A DNA stretch of 64,000 nucleotides from an uncultured Chthonomonas sp. (GCA_903951425.1 CAJBBX010000072.1:21297-85296); one strand, 5' to 3'; counted from the stretch's first letter, positions 43,239-52,701 are shown. The notes: generated by a model not told the origin, from the sequence alone. Program-made: numbers and translations.

Positions 43239-44606
43239 CTAACGGATCGCCCGAATGCCGGCCTCGCAGGAGCGTATGCCCTGCTGCGCGGCTTCGGGGC
43301 TCTTGCCGGCTGCTAGCTGCTCTTGAAACGCCTTTATCGCCTCGTTGTAGTGCGAGACGGCCTTCTCGGCGTCGGGGATGCGCTGGTAGCAGAGGGCGAT
43401 CTTCTGGTGGATTACCGCCGAATCGTCGCCGGCGCCTTCCAGGGCCCGGGTGTACTCGCGGGCGGCCTTGGCGAACTGGCCCTGCATCTGCAGGTCTTGC
43501 GCGATGGCGCGCCGTGTCTTCGAGTCCATGGCGGCCGTGGAGCCTGTTCCGGTCGGCGGCCGGTTCGGATTCGCAGGCGCCGGTGATCCGCCAGCCGGGG
43601 CAACCTCGATGATGATCCGGCCCGGTCCCAGCGGCGCCTGGCCGGCGCCGGCCTTGGTTCCGCCCGGATCGGTAGTTGCGGCGCCGCCTTGGCCGGAGCT
43701 ACCGGTCTCGGGCGTAAAGAAGGTCTCGCCGCTGCCGCTGCGTCCGGTGGGCTGTGTCCGCGTTGTGCCTCCGAACGGCGGCGGCTGCACGCTGACCGGG
43801 GGCACGGCGCGTGTGCCGAAGTCGGCGGGATCGATGGGCGGGACCACTCGCGAGTAACTGGGCTGAAGTCCGGCCGTCGCCGGTGTCTGCGGCGGCAACG
43901 CCGGGCCGGGAGACGCCTGTAGCGGGGCCTGCGTCGGCGCGGCGGACGTCATCGCGGGCGCTACGGGCGGCGTCATGTTGACCCCGGCCGGCGCCGAGGC
44001 CATCCCTACCGGCTCACGCACGCGCTTCTCGCGCTGCGAAGCCTGCCACCAGACCGTGCCGCTTACCACCATCAGCACCATGAGGCATGCCGCCACAGCC
44101 CAGACCACGGGGCTCATGGGGCCCTCATAGAGCGTTGTGGTGGAGGGCTCGCGTGTGGGCACGATGGTCCGCGGGGTCACTTGCGCCACGCCGGCGCGGA
44201 GCATCTCCAGCTTCTCCTTGTCGTCGAGGCTGTCGGGCTTCAGGCGCAGGACGGCCTCGCGCTCGGCGATGGCCTCGGCGATCTCGCCGTGCTTCTCATG
44301 GATGGCGCTACGCAGGGCGTGGGCGTCGACGTTGTCCGGCGCCAGCTCGAGCGACTCGGTGCATGCCGCCGCCGCCGCTGCATACTCATGGTGCTCGAAG
44401 AGGCGCAGGGCGCTCCGGTGGAGGGCCTCGGCCCGCTCCTTCTTCTGTTCGGCGCTCAGCTCCGCCGGCGGGGCGCTGGGCGCCGCGTGGGCAGGTTCGG
44501 CCGCGGGAGGCGCGGTTGAGAGCTCCGGCGGCTCCATCGTCCGGCCGCACTGCTTGCAGTAGCACGCGCTCTCCGGGTTCTTGGTTCCGCAGTCCACGCA
44601 GAACAT
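43239..44606 (-). CDS. Zinc-ribbon TPR membrane protein
   Basis: This 455-residue protein has an N-terminal zinc ribbon (C3, C6 and C15, C20-type pairs in F-C-V-D-C-G ... C-Y-C-K-Q-C-G). TPR-like repeats follow at about 55-140, then one transmembrane helix (about 168-188: V-V-W-A-V-A-A-C-L-M-V-L). A long proline/threonine-rich extracytoplasmic linker leads to a final TPR-like part at about 360-450. AAGGAG precedes ATG 44606. Two TPR sets on opposite sides of the membrane suggest a scaffold linking inside and outside. It shares strand and style with the next TPR gene. Confidence 0.8.
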   Translation of the reverse strand: MFCVDCGTKNPESACYCKQCGRTMEPPELSTAPPAAEPAHAAPSAPPAELSAEQKKERAEALHRSALRLFEHHEYAAAAAACTESLELAPDNVDAHALRSAIHEKHGEIAEAIAEREAVLRLKPDSLDDKEKLEMLRAGVAQVTPRTIVPTREPSTTTLYEGPMSPVVWAVAACLMVLMVVSGTVWWQASQREKRVREPVGMASAPAGVNMTPPVAPAMTSAAPTQAPLQASPGPALPPQTPATAGLQPSYSRVVPPIDPADFGTRAVPPVSVQPPPFGGTTRTQPTGRSGSGETFFTPETGSSGQGGAATTDPGGTKAGAGQAPLGPGRIIIEVAPAGGSPAPANPNRPPTGTGSTAAMDSKTRRAIAQDLQMQGQFAKAAREYTRALEGAGDDSAVIHQKIALCYQRIPDAEKAVSHYNEAIKAFQEQLAAGKSPEAAQQGIRSCEAGIRAIR

Positions 44607-44640
44607 ATCGCCTCACTCCTTGGTTCGTGGTCCGTCCAAT

Positions 44641-44646
44641 ACTATA
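44641..44646 (-). promoter_or_regulatory. Candidate -10 element upstream of the zinc-ribbon gene
   Basis: On the minus strand, TATAGT lies 34 bases before ATG 44606 and matches the -10 consensus in five of six positions. No good -35 lies 16-18 bases upstream; a TTGACG is too close. The 65-base gap after the FAD gene could hold a start for the two TPR genes. Confidence 0.3.
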
Positions 44647-44671
44647 CTACGTCAATCGCCTCGGACCCGTC

Positions 44672-47044
44672 TTACGGAGCCGCGACCGGGATGGCCGGCG
44701 CCTCGTCGATGGCCCAGTCGCGCCATATCGGGCCAAGCCCGGCTGCCGCCATGCGGATGACCCTCGCCAGTTCGGCGGTGGTCACGGGCCGATCTGGCTG
44801 GAAGAGCAGGGCTCCGGAGCCGTTGCGCGGGGCCAGCGCATCAAAGAGCAGGGGGTCAACCCGCCAGTGCCGGAGCGCCCGCGCGGCCTCACCGAGCGCT
44901 GAGCCGGCCGGCAGATCCGGGTAGGCGGCTGTGTCGGCCGGCGCCCTCCAGCCCGTGAACGCCGCCAGCATCTCTGCGAGCCGGCCCCGGGTCACTTCGG
45001 CCGACGGCGTGGCGAGTGCGGCGGCTCGCTTGACGCACTGGGTCCAACCGCAAACGGCGTCGGGCGCGTCGGGCTCCCGGAGCAGTCGGCCGCGAAGCCA
45101 GTCCAACAGGCGCACGGCCTCGCCTGCGCCGGCGGCCCCATTGGGTGTCAGCGCGGCGGCCTCCAGCCCGCTCTTGGCGGTGCTCTTGGCCGGGGCAGGG
45201 CAGGGCCACGCTCCACGCGCTGCCATCCACATGACGGGCGCGTACCAGAGCGCGCCGCGGTCGAGGTCCGTGAACATGTAGGTCAGGCAGGGTTCGCGCA
45301 GGCCGCCCGGCGATCCTGCGCCTGGCCGCGCCGGCAGGCCGGGCTCGGGTCCGCGCATCTTGAGCAGTTCCGCCTGAATCTGCCCTTTGGGCGCTGTGTG
45401 CGTTGTGGCGTCGTACCGGATGCAGACCGCCGCTGCTACGCCAGCCGCCGCGCCGAAGTGCATGCGCACCGGCTCCATGCGATAGGTCCCGTACGCCACG
45501 TGCGTGCCCGAGATCGCCGTGGGCGTCAGGAGGTTGTCGATGCCCGTGGGCGTCATGATGCGGAACGGTACCTGGTGCCAGGGCGTGAGCTGCGGCAGGT
45601 AGAACTCACCCTCGCCCATGTCGTCGGACTTCCAGTCGGTCTTGGGGCGCACGGCGTGGCTGTCCATGGCGTAGTCGCCGATGCCGATGGCGTCGGGTCG
45701 GACAAGCTTGCGAGCATTCAGGATGTCGGTCTCGTCCATCCGAACCGAGGCTTGGAAGCGACGGGCTTCGCGCACGTAGAGGCCCTGAGGCCAGCCGCCG
45801 GTGTCGCGGTAGTCGTCCTCGGATAGTCCGATGTTGCGCTTCCCCTCAACGGTCTGGATGTAGTAGAGGTAGCCGAGCGCGTGGGCGCGGAAGCCTGCCT
45901 CGATCCGCCGCCGCCCGGCATAGCTCGCATCGGGGTAGGCGTAGTTGGTCCCCTGCAGGTCGCTACCGTGGGGATGCTGGTTGATCTCGTACTTGCGGTT
46001 CGGCAGCGTTCCGCTGCTGGTGGCCCAGCTGACCTGCCACTTCGGCGCGTGGTCATAGTTGGCGGGTTCGTAGCCCTCCGGACGCGGGATGGTCTTGTCG
46101 GCGCCCGGCCCAAAGTCCTTCACGGTCATCAGGTAGGAATAGGCCTGCAGCCTTTGATCGCCCGCGCCGGTGCTGCCGGGCAGGCGCGAAGCCGAGGCCC
46201 TGTCGTAGTAGATGACGCCGGCGTGCGGCTCTCGGGCAGACCGCGGCTCGCGGCCCACGCGGTACCGGGCACCGGACCAGGCGGCCACATCGCCGCACTC
46301 CGTGGCGTCCACGACGATCTTCGGCTCGAAGACGCATTTCTGCCCCGTGCGCACGGACTCGGCGGTGACGCGGGTGATGGTTCCGTTCCGGATCCCCACC
46401 GACACGGGTCGCACCTCGCGATGGACCTCCAGACGCGGCTCGGCCCAGATCAGCTCCTTCATGGCCTGGTGCGCCACGCGCGGCTCGTACTTGAGTCCCG
46501 TGGAGGTAGTGTCTCCGTAAATCTCCCGCACCCGATGCCGGAACTCCTCGAAGAAGCCCGATGAGTGCTCCACTGAGCGGATATCGCTGGCGCCCAGCCC
46601 GTTAACCGACATGCCGCCCAGGCGACGCGTCTCCTCGATCAGCGTCACGTCGAGGCCATAGCGAGCTGCCACCACCGCTGCCGATACACCCGCCGTGGTG
46701 GCGCCGACCACCAGCACATCACACTGCCGCCGTGAGGGCAGGGGGGCATGCGTCCGCTCGACGTATGGGCGGCCCGTCGTTGCCGTCGAGCCGGCCGGCC
46801 GCACCGCGTACCGGTAGGTCGTCGCAGGCGTGGCCGAGGCGTCGATGAACTGCCCCGCCGACCCGTCAGCCGTGCCGATCACCGCTCCGTCGCGCAGTAT
46901 CTCAACCGAACCCGCTGTCCCCGGTGTCCAGAAGACGCGCACCTCCGTGCCGCCCTGTGCGGCAGCTTCCACCGCCGACGGCGCCGATCCAGCCGCCGAG
47001 GCGCAGGCCAGGATCGCGATGCCGGCGAGATAGGCTCGGATCAA
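44672..47044 (-). CDS. Secreted FAD-dependent oxidoreductase with SLH-like repeats
   Basis: This 790-residue protein starts at TTG 47044 with GGGAGG seven bases before. The signal peptide is about residues 1-20. A fibronectin III-like domain is at about 30-92. The FAD-binding region begins C-D-V-L-V-V-G-A-T-T-A-G (about 108-119) and has L-G-G-M-S-V-N-G-L-G near 144. It belongs to the FAD-dependent oxidoreductase group found in carbohydrate-degrading bacteria. The last 130 residues contain S-layer-homology-like repeats, including F-Q-P-D-R-P-V-T-T-A-E-L-A-R. The combination suggests a surface-anchored enzyme; substrate unknown. The frame upstream to 47104 is not used. Confidence 0.75.
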   Translation of the reverse strand: MIRAYLAGIAILACASAAGSAPSAVEAAAQGGTEVRVFWTPGTAGSVEILRDGAVIGTADGSAGQFIDASATPATTYRYAVRPAGSTATTGRPYVERTHAPLPSRRQCDVLVVGATTAGVSAAVVAARYGLDVTLIEETRRLGGMSVNGLGASDIRSVEHSSGFFEEFRHRVREIYGDTTSTGLKYEPRVAHQAMKELIWAEPRLEVHREVRPVSVGIRNGTITRVTAESVRTGQKCVFEPKIVVDATECGDVAAWSGARYRVGREPRSAREPHAGVIYYDRASASRLPGSTGAGDQRLQAYSYLMTVKDFGPGADKTIPRPEGYEPANYDHAPKWQVSWATSSGTLPNRKYEINQHPHGSDLQGTNYAYPDASYAGRRRIEAGFRAHALGYLYYIQTVEGKRNIGLSEDDYRDTGGWPQGLYVREARRFQASVRMDETDILNARKLVRPDAIGIGDYAMDSHAVRPKTDWKSDDMGEGEFYLPQLTPWHQVPFRIMTPTGIDNLLTPTAISGTHVAYGTYRMEPVRMHFGAAAGVAAAVCIRYDATTHTAPKGQIQAELLKMRGPEPGLPARPGAGSPGGLREPCLTYMFTDLDRGALWYAPVMWMAARGAWPCPAPAKSTAKSGLEAAALTPNGAAGAGEAVRLLDWLRGRLLREPDAPDAVCGWTQCVKRAAALATPSAEVTRGRLAEMLAAFTGWRAPADTAAYPDLPAGSALGEAARALRHWRVDPLLFDALAPRNGSGALLFQPDRPVTTAELARVIRMAAAGLGPIWRDWAIDEAPAIPVAAP

Positions 47045-47045
47045 C

Positions 47046-47075
47046 TTGACACCTCCCGCCCGAGATGCGTAGAAT
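47046..47075 (+). promoter_or_regulatory. Strong sigma-70-type promoter for the 47108 gene
   Basis: TTGACA (47046-47051) is a perfect -35. TAGAAT (47070-47075) matches the -10 in five of six positions, with an 18-base spacer, and lies 32 bases before ATG 47108. It overlaps the first bases upstream of the minus-strand FAD gene, so the two directions may compete. Confidence 0.6.
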
Positions 47076-47107
47076 CGGTACACGCCTCGGAGGCGACGCA
47101 GCAAGCC

Positions 47108-47593
47108 ATGGATTCCTCACGTTCTCGTACAGCTATCATACAGACCTCGCCGCCCGCGGAGTCACGAGCGGCCCCGTTTGCGCCCATTGCAGACGATACG
47201 GTTCTCTGCTGTTTCTTCGGCAGCGACACGGATCGGGACGCCTTCCTGCGCACGTTGCGCGACGCGGCCGGCCAGGCCGCCCGGCTTGCTGAAACTCCCG
47301 CCCATACGCCGGAAGAGGCCACGGCCGAGTGCGCCGCCCTGTTCGGGTCCGGCGACGAAGTCGAGGCCGTAACCGCCGCGGTCGCCTGGCGTGCGCAGGC
47401 CCTGAACCTCGGATATCATACCTACCGGTTCAAGCAGGGCTATGGGCCCTACCGAAGCGCCTGCATGATCACCTTCGGTGAACTGACCCCTGCTGCCGCC
47501 CATGAGAACCGTGATGCGGCGCTGGCCGTGCTGGGACGTCGTCGCGATCGGCTGGCCGACCAGTTCGGCCTCACAGGCGGCGGAGTACCGTAA
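47108..47593 (+). CDS. Unknown 161-residue cytoplasmic protein
   Basis: No family was recognised. The protein has no signal peptide, no membrane segment, few cysteines and an alpha/beta pattern, with F-F-G-S-D-T-D-R-D near 42 and H-T-Y-R-F-K-Q-G-Y-G-P-Y near 104. The ATG has only a distant GAGG upstream, but the promoter at 47046 supports the call. A large open frame on the opposite strand (to 47698) competes; the promoter and the protein's ordinary composition make the plus strand preferable. The next gene starts 94 bases later. Confidence 0.5.
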   Translation: MDSSRSRTAIIQTSPPAESRAAPFAPIADDTVLCCFFGSDTDRDAFLRTLRDAAGQAARLAETPAHTPEEATAECAALFGSGDEVEAVTAAVAWRAQALNLGYHTYRFKQGYGPYRSACMITFGELTPAAAHENRDAALAVLGRRRDRLADQFGLTGGGVP

Positions 47594-47687
47594 GGACGGG
47601 CCGTAGCGCGCCTCTCCGTCCAGCGCGCGGCTCCCGGTCGGCGGACGGAGCCGGTGCGTACCGGGTCGTGCGCGGAAGGCGGGCGCC

Positions 47688-50600
47688 TTGAAACCCACAA
47701 GCAGCGCTGGACTGTGCGCTCTGGCCGCCCTCCTGGGCGCTGCCGGGTCCTTGCATGGGGTCGTCCTGCCGCCGGCTCCTCAGTCCGGTCCGCGTGCGGC
47801 GCCCTCCGCGATGGCCATCACGCCCGAGACCGCGCGGTGGTGCCTGCCGCCAGCGGAAGCGGGCTCTCGCGGCGACTGGCGGCTCCGACGCCCCTTCCGG
47901 CTCGTCGCGCAGCCCAAGAGGGTCTGCCTGAAGGTTCAGGTGGCCCATTCGGTGGAGGTGCGCCTCAACGGCTCCCAGGCCTGCCGGGGCTCGGGCCTCA
48001 TTGAGGTCGAGTTACCGCCGGCGCTACTTCGCGTGGGAGCAAATGTACTCACCGCTGAGGTTAGGGGCGGCGGGTCGGTTGCCTTCCGGGTCACCGTAGA
48101 GACCGCGTCTGGCCGTGTGGGTGATATCGCGTCCGGCCGGTCTGAGCGCGCATCGACGGTGTCGTCGCCCGGCTGGCTGGCTGTCGCTTTCGATGACAGC
48201 CGGTGGCCCTCCGCGCGGCTCGGCGGCGCTTGGGATCGTCTGAAGCCGGTCGTTGCCGTGGCGCCCGCCCCAAAGTCGACTGGGCCTACGCCGCGGCCCG
48301 GAGCAACAGAGGGGATCGCAGACCTGCCGGTCACCGACCTGGACATGGCCAGGATCATCCGCGTCTGGGAGGCCGGCGCCCTACCCGACTCGTCGGGGCG
48401 CAGGTCCGAGCCGGGGGCGAGGATGTGGCAGATCACCGGCGTCCCGAGCCTCCAGGACCTGCGCGTCGTGGCGTCGGCCGGCTTCACGACGCTGCAGACG
48501 GATAGCGACAGCCTGTCGACCGAGGAGAAGCGCCCGGCCCAATGGGACTACTCAGCCGCCGACTCCCAGGCGGCGGTGGCGCACCGGTTTGGTTTCGGTT
48601 GGTGCTACTCCCCGCACTTCGCGTACCCGCCGCCCTGGTATGATCGCGCCGCCTACACGCCCATCGAGTGCCTTGAGCACAACGAGATCATCCGAGCGTT
48701 CTCGCCATGGGACAGCCGGTTCGGCACCTTCGTGCGCCGCGGGTACACGGCGCTGGCCGGCCGGTTCGCACAGTCACGGCTTCAGGCGCTCTGCGTCGGC
48801 ATCCACGGTGACGCGGGCGAATTCGGTCTGCCGACGGGAGCCAACCTTACGGACGCGGGACGACGTGACGATTGGCGCGCCCGTTTCGGCAACCTGCACA
48901 GCCATCAGGCGTGGTGGTGCGCCGACCCGCAGGCTCGCGCAGCGTTCCGCGAGGCGACGCTTCGGAAGTACGGCTCACTCGCCGCTGTCCGGACTGCCTG
49001 GCGGCTACCCCGCGTGACCGAAGAGCAGATCGCTTACCCGACCTCGCCGTCTGCCACGCGAACTGGCTGGCTTGACTTCGTGGACTGGTACATGGGCAGC
49101 GTCAGCTCCATGGCCGACTCCGTGCTCCGCGTGGCCCGCCGCGCCTATCCGGCGACGCCGCTTATGCTGCCGGCGGGTTCCGGCGGCGACGACCTTCGTG
49201 ACGGCAGCGATCTGGGCATGGTCGCCAAGGTGGCCGCCAGGCACGGGGCCGCGGTTCGTTCGGCACATGGCGGTCTCTATCCCTTCGCCCGCAACCAGGC
49301 CACCATGCTGGGGCGCTTGGCGTCGGCCTGTCGGTTCTACGGTGCGCCGCTGGTTGTTGAGCCCGCCGGGGACGGTCCCGCCGACCGGCAGGTGACGCGC
49401 ATGTACGAGGCCGCGGCCCAGGGCGCCCAGGGCTTTGTCGACCCAACCTCCTCCGTCGTTGCCGGCAGGGAGGTCTACTACCGATACGGCAAGCACCTGC
49501 GGACCGACAAGCGGATTGTCGACGTGGCCATGCTCTGGCCCACCACGTCGCGCCGGCTGAAGCCCGACCAGCCTGCCGCGCAGGTGTTCGAGCGGGGCTG
49601 CACCACGATCCGGGACCTTCTGGACTACGATGCCGTCGATGAGCGGATGGTGGCGGACGGCGTCTTGAGCCGCTACCGCCTGCTCGTCATGTGGGAAGGC
49701 CCCGTCTACGCCGCCGAGACGCTTGCGGCGATCCGCACATGGGTGAATGCCGGAGGCGTGCTGTTGGCCTACGACTTCGGGAAGGTGGAGACGCCTGACG
49801 GCGACCAGTCTTGGCATCGGGAGATGCTCGGCCACGGTGGGCGTCTGGCCCCTGCCCGGTTGCGCCCGGTTTTCGATCTGCCTGCAGGCCGTGATATACC
49901 CGCATCGTACCGCGTCCCGGTCGGCGACCCGGCATCGTCCAGCTTCCTCGACGGCGACTGGTACCCCGCAGAACAGGTCGGTCGGGCCGTGCGTCGCTGG
50001 ACCGGCGCCCAGGCGGCCGTCCGCCTGCCGCTGGACTCGCGGAAGGGCTACCGGATCAGCCTCCGGGCGTCGGTTCCGGCTGAGGCCCTCGGCAAGCGCC
50101 ACCAGGTGCTGCTGAATGGGGTCGAGGTCGGAGCGCTGAACCTGGTCGGCGACCACCTCTACACCTTCAGGGCTCCCGCAGAAGCCCTCGCGGGCCGTCC
50201 CGTCTCCATGTTAGCGCTTGAGTCGGAGACAATCGAGGCCTCCGTCGGCGATCCGCGGGAGCTGGGCATGTGGGTCACCTATGTGCAGGTCGACCCCGAG
50301 GTGGGCCCATTGGCCCCCGATCCGGCCACGCTCACGGGACGCATGGAGATCGAGATCGATGTCGACCGCCTCAAGACCGAGTGGGCCAAGCCGATGGGGA
50401 ATGGCTGGTCAATCTACTTCCCGGGGCGGCGCGCTCAGATGGCGGGCTACCTCGAGGCGGTGCGCTATCTCTGCTACCACCACTCCGATCTGGCGCCCGG
50501 CGCGCGCGACGCGATCCCGGTGGATGATGCCTGGGACGGCGTCTATGCGACCTTGATGTCGGATAAGGTGCTCTACCTGAACGAGGGTCCTCGCGATGTG

Positions 50601-51158
50601 CCTCGCACGGTAATCCTCTCGCCTGCGTCGATGGCCGCATGGCCGGAGGTCAAGGCGCCGGCAGAGAACACGCACCAACTGACGCTGGCGGCCAACAGCA
50701 TTGTCGCCCTCAACTTGGCGCCACCCCAGCCTGAGATGCTGCTGGAGTGCGAGGGCTTCCTCGACCTGGGCCCGCTAAGACCGTCTGAAGGAGCGGCGTT
50801 CAGCCCCGGCCAGGGCGCCACCCACGTGCTGGTGCCGCGCGGCGGGTCGGCCTCCACGCGCTTCCGCTGCGATGCTGAGGCCTCATACCGCGTGCACATC
50901 AGGGCCGTGCGGCGCGGATTGCCGGCCGAGGCCGTGGTCCTCATGGACGGGCGACCTCTGAAGTCGGTCGCCACACCGCCAATGCCGGGGATGCTTACTC
51001 GGTGCGCCGGGGCCGTGGAGCTTAAGAAGGGCGTCCATAGCCTGACGGTGAAGCCGCTGAAGGGCGAGGATGTGCGCGTCGACTACGTGGTCCTCAGCGC
51101 CGACCGCACCGTAGCCGGCTACTCCTTCGCCGTGCGCGAGCCGTCGGCGCGGCGCTGA
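47688..51158 (+). CDS. Very large secreted protein, possible GH-A clan hydrolase
   Basis: This 1156-residue protein starts at TTG 47688 behind G-rich sequence (GGAAGGCGGG) with a signal peptide (about residues 1-25). The barrel-like region (about 230-600) has H-G-D-A-G-E-F-G (E378, a candidate acid/base) and L-V-V-E-P-A-G (E558, a candidate nucleophile). A Rossmann-like trimerisation domain at about 605-720 (M-L-W-P-T, L-L-V-M-W-E-G, L-L-A-Y-D-F-G) is typical of GH42-like beta-galactosidases. The C-terminal 400 residues contain beta-sandwich domains. No named family was assigned. The peptidase gene follows after 23 bases. Confidence 0.65.
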   Translation: MKPTSSAGLCALAALLGAAGSLHGVVLPPAPQSGPRAAPSAMAITPETARWCLPPAEAGSRGDWRLRRPFRLVAQPKRVCLKVQVAHSVEVRLNGSQACRGSGLIEVELPPALLRVGANVLTAEVRGGGSVAFRVTVETASGRVGDIASGRSERASTVSSPGWLAVAFDDSRWPSARLGGAWDRLKPVVAVAPAPKSTGPTPRPGATEGIADLPVTDLDMARIIRVWEAGALPDSSGRRSEPGARMWQITGVPSLQDLRVVASAGFTTLQTDSDSLSTEEKRPAQWDYSAADSQAAVAHRFGFGWCYSPHFAYPPPWYDRAAYTPIECLEHNEIIRAFSPWDSRFGTFVRRGYTALAGRFAQSRLQALCVGIHGDAGEFGLPTGANLTDAGRRDDWRARFGNLHSHQAWWCADPQARAAFREATLRKYGSLAAVRTAWRLPRVTEEQIAYPTSPSATRTGWLDFVDWYMGSVSSMADSVLRVARRAYPATPLMLPAGSGGDDLRDGSDLGMVAKVAARHGAAVRSAHGGLYPFARNQATMLGRLASACRFYGAPLVVEPAGDGPADRQVTRMYEAAAQGAQGFVDPTSSVVAGREVYYRYGKHLRTDKRIVDVAMLWPTTSRRLKPDQPAAQVFERGCTTIRDLLDYDAVDERMVADGVLSRYRLLVMWEGPVYAAETLAAIRTWVNAGGVLLAYDFGKVETPDGDQSWHREMLGHGGRLAPARLRPVFDLPAGRDIPASYRVPVGDPASSSFLDGDWYPAEQVGRAVRRWTGAQAAVRLPLDSRKGYRISLRASVPAEALGKRHQVLLNGVEVGALNLVGDHLYTFRAPAEALAGRPVSMLALESETIEASVGDPRELGMWVTYVQVDPEVGPLAPDPATLTGRMEIEIDVDRLKTEWAKPMGNGWSIYFPGRRAQMAGYLEAVRYLCYHHSDLAPGARDAIPVDDAWDGVYATLMSDKVLYLNEGPRDVPRTVILSPASMAAWPEVKAPAENTHQLTLAANSIVALNLAPPQPEMLLECEGFLDLGPLRPSEGAAFSPGQGATHVLVPRGGSASTRFRCDAEASYRVHIRAVRRGLPAEAVVLMDGRPLKSVATPPMPGMLTRCAGAVELKKGVHSLTVKPLKGEDVRVDYVVLSADRTVAGYSFAVREPSARR

Positions 51159-51181
51159 CGGGTCCCCTGCGCGCTCCGCTT

Positions 51182-52051
51182 GTGCGGCTGACACGAGATA
51201 CCGCGGCCGCCCTGCACCTGCAGATGGCCGGGCGGCTCTGGCGCGAGGATCGTCTGGAAGCGGCCGCCGCAGCCATGTCCGCCGCCTTCGCCGCAGGCCT
51301 CCCTGCCTCGCACCAGTTCGACCTGCAGCGCATGATCGACGCGGAGCTTGCCACTCGCCGCCGCTCCGTGCGTGTGCGGCTCTCCGAGGAGCTTGAGATC
51401 GAGGTCGCGCCCATGCAGACGGCCTGGCGGGTCGCGGTGAGCGACGTGGCGGCCAATGCCCTGCGCGACGTGACGCGAGCGCTGGACGTGCGGTGGCCCA
51501 TGCCCGTCCTGCTCACTTTGGTGCCCGACAGCAACTGGGTGACCTTCGTCCATGCACGGTACGGTTACTACGCGACTCGGTCCGACCGCCTCAAGGTGGT
51601 GCTGCCGCCCGCGTCAGCGCAACTGGGCGGCGTCCTGCGTTCAGCCTGCCTGCATGAGATGGCGCACGCCGGTGTGGCTACCGTCGCTCAAGGACGCGCG
51701 CCGCGCTGGCTTGACGAGGGGATCGCCGTTTGGGTGGAGTCTGACGGCCGGCCCAGGGGCGACATCGGTGGCGCCTGGCCGCAGTTCGCTTCGGCGGATG
51801 CCCTGAGCGGCGCGCTGGAGGGGCACGCCATGAGCCTTGACGGGCGCGATGCGGCTATCTGCTACGCCCTGGCCGGTCGCATCGTGCAGGGCGAGGCGCT
51901 TCGGGCCGGCGTGTCGGCGCTGCACGGTTGGTTGCGGCGCATCGGCGCAGGGGAGCCGTGGCGGCGGGCCTACGGCCGAGCCTTCCACCGGCCCTTCTGG
52001 CGCACTGAGCGGGAGTGGCGCCGAACCATCCGTGAAGCCGCCGGCCGCTGA
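51182..52051 (+). CDS. Gluzincin-type metallopeptidase (peptidase MA-like)
   Basis: This 289-residue protein has the zinc motif H158-E-M-A-H162 and a third ligand E179 in R-W-L-D-E-G-I-A, the pattern of peptidase MA-like gluzincins. No signal peptide is seen. The N-terminal 50 residues are helical and TPR-like. GTG 51182 is used; it lies 23 bases after the previous stop without an evident ribosome site. It may cleave proteins in the cytoplasm, or be exported by another route. Its 3' part (51641-52051) is opposed by the open frame of a membrane protein; the conserved zinc motif shows that this strand is the coding one. Confidence 0.8.
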   Translation: MRLTRDTAAALHLQMAGRLWREDRLEAAAAAMSAAFAAGLPASHQFDLQRMIDAELATRRRSVRVRLSEELEIEVAPMQTAWRVAVSDVAANALRDVTRALDVRWPMPVLLTLVPDSNWVTFVHARYGYYATRSDRLKVVLPPASAQLGGVLRSACLHEMAHAGVATVAQGRAPRWLDEGIAVWVESDGRPRGDIGGAWPQFASADALSGALEGHAMSLDGRDAAICYALAGRIVQGEALRAGVSALHGWLRRIGAGEPWRRAYGRAFHRPFWRTEREWRRTIREAAGR

Positions 52052-52701
52052 TCCGGGCACACGCGGCGCATGAGGGGCGACCGCGTACGGGCAGGTGGCT
52101 CCGGCACGGTGGTCGCGGCAGACATGCAGGCGATGCCGCACCACGCCGACGGCTCCTGCGACGACCATGCCCGGAACCTGAAGCCCCAGCAGCAGCAACG
52201 CGATCGCGGCCTGGCTCCCGTTGAGCCGCGCCTGCTTGCCTGTGTGGAAGGTGCGCCTGACCTCCGGGTGGTTCAACAGCACAAGGGCGGCGCACCAGAC
52301 GCCGACCTCTGCTGCGCCGAACCATGGAGAGCCGGTGTGGATCGACAGGCCGGCGATCAGCACCGGAGCACCTCCCAGGACCGCTCGCATGGCCCCGGGC
52401 CCGGCAGAGGCCGCCAGACCGTAGGCAATCACCAAATCGGCCAGCGCGTAGGATGCCACGAGGATGATGCTGTAGCGCGACCACCGTGCACGGCTCACCA
52501 GGGCCCAGCAAGCAAGGCTGATGCACGCGGCGTTTGCCAACAGGATCGGTTGCGCCCTTGCGCTATCGGCTGCGAGCCAGAGCAGGTGGTATGTGGCAGC
52601 CAGCATCCATGAGAACGCCAGCGCGACGACGGCGTTCGAGCCCCGACGCGCTGCATCGATACCGATGGCCCGCGACCTGGCAGTTGCGTAGGTATCCGGC
52701 A

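Noticed and set aside
47162..47698. 178-codon minus-strand open frame opposite the 47108 gene
   Set aside because: It begins inside the start of the next plus-strand gene, lacks a ribosome site, and a strong plus-strand promoter precedes 47108.
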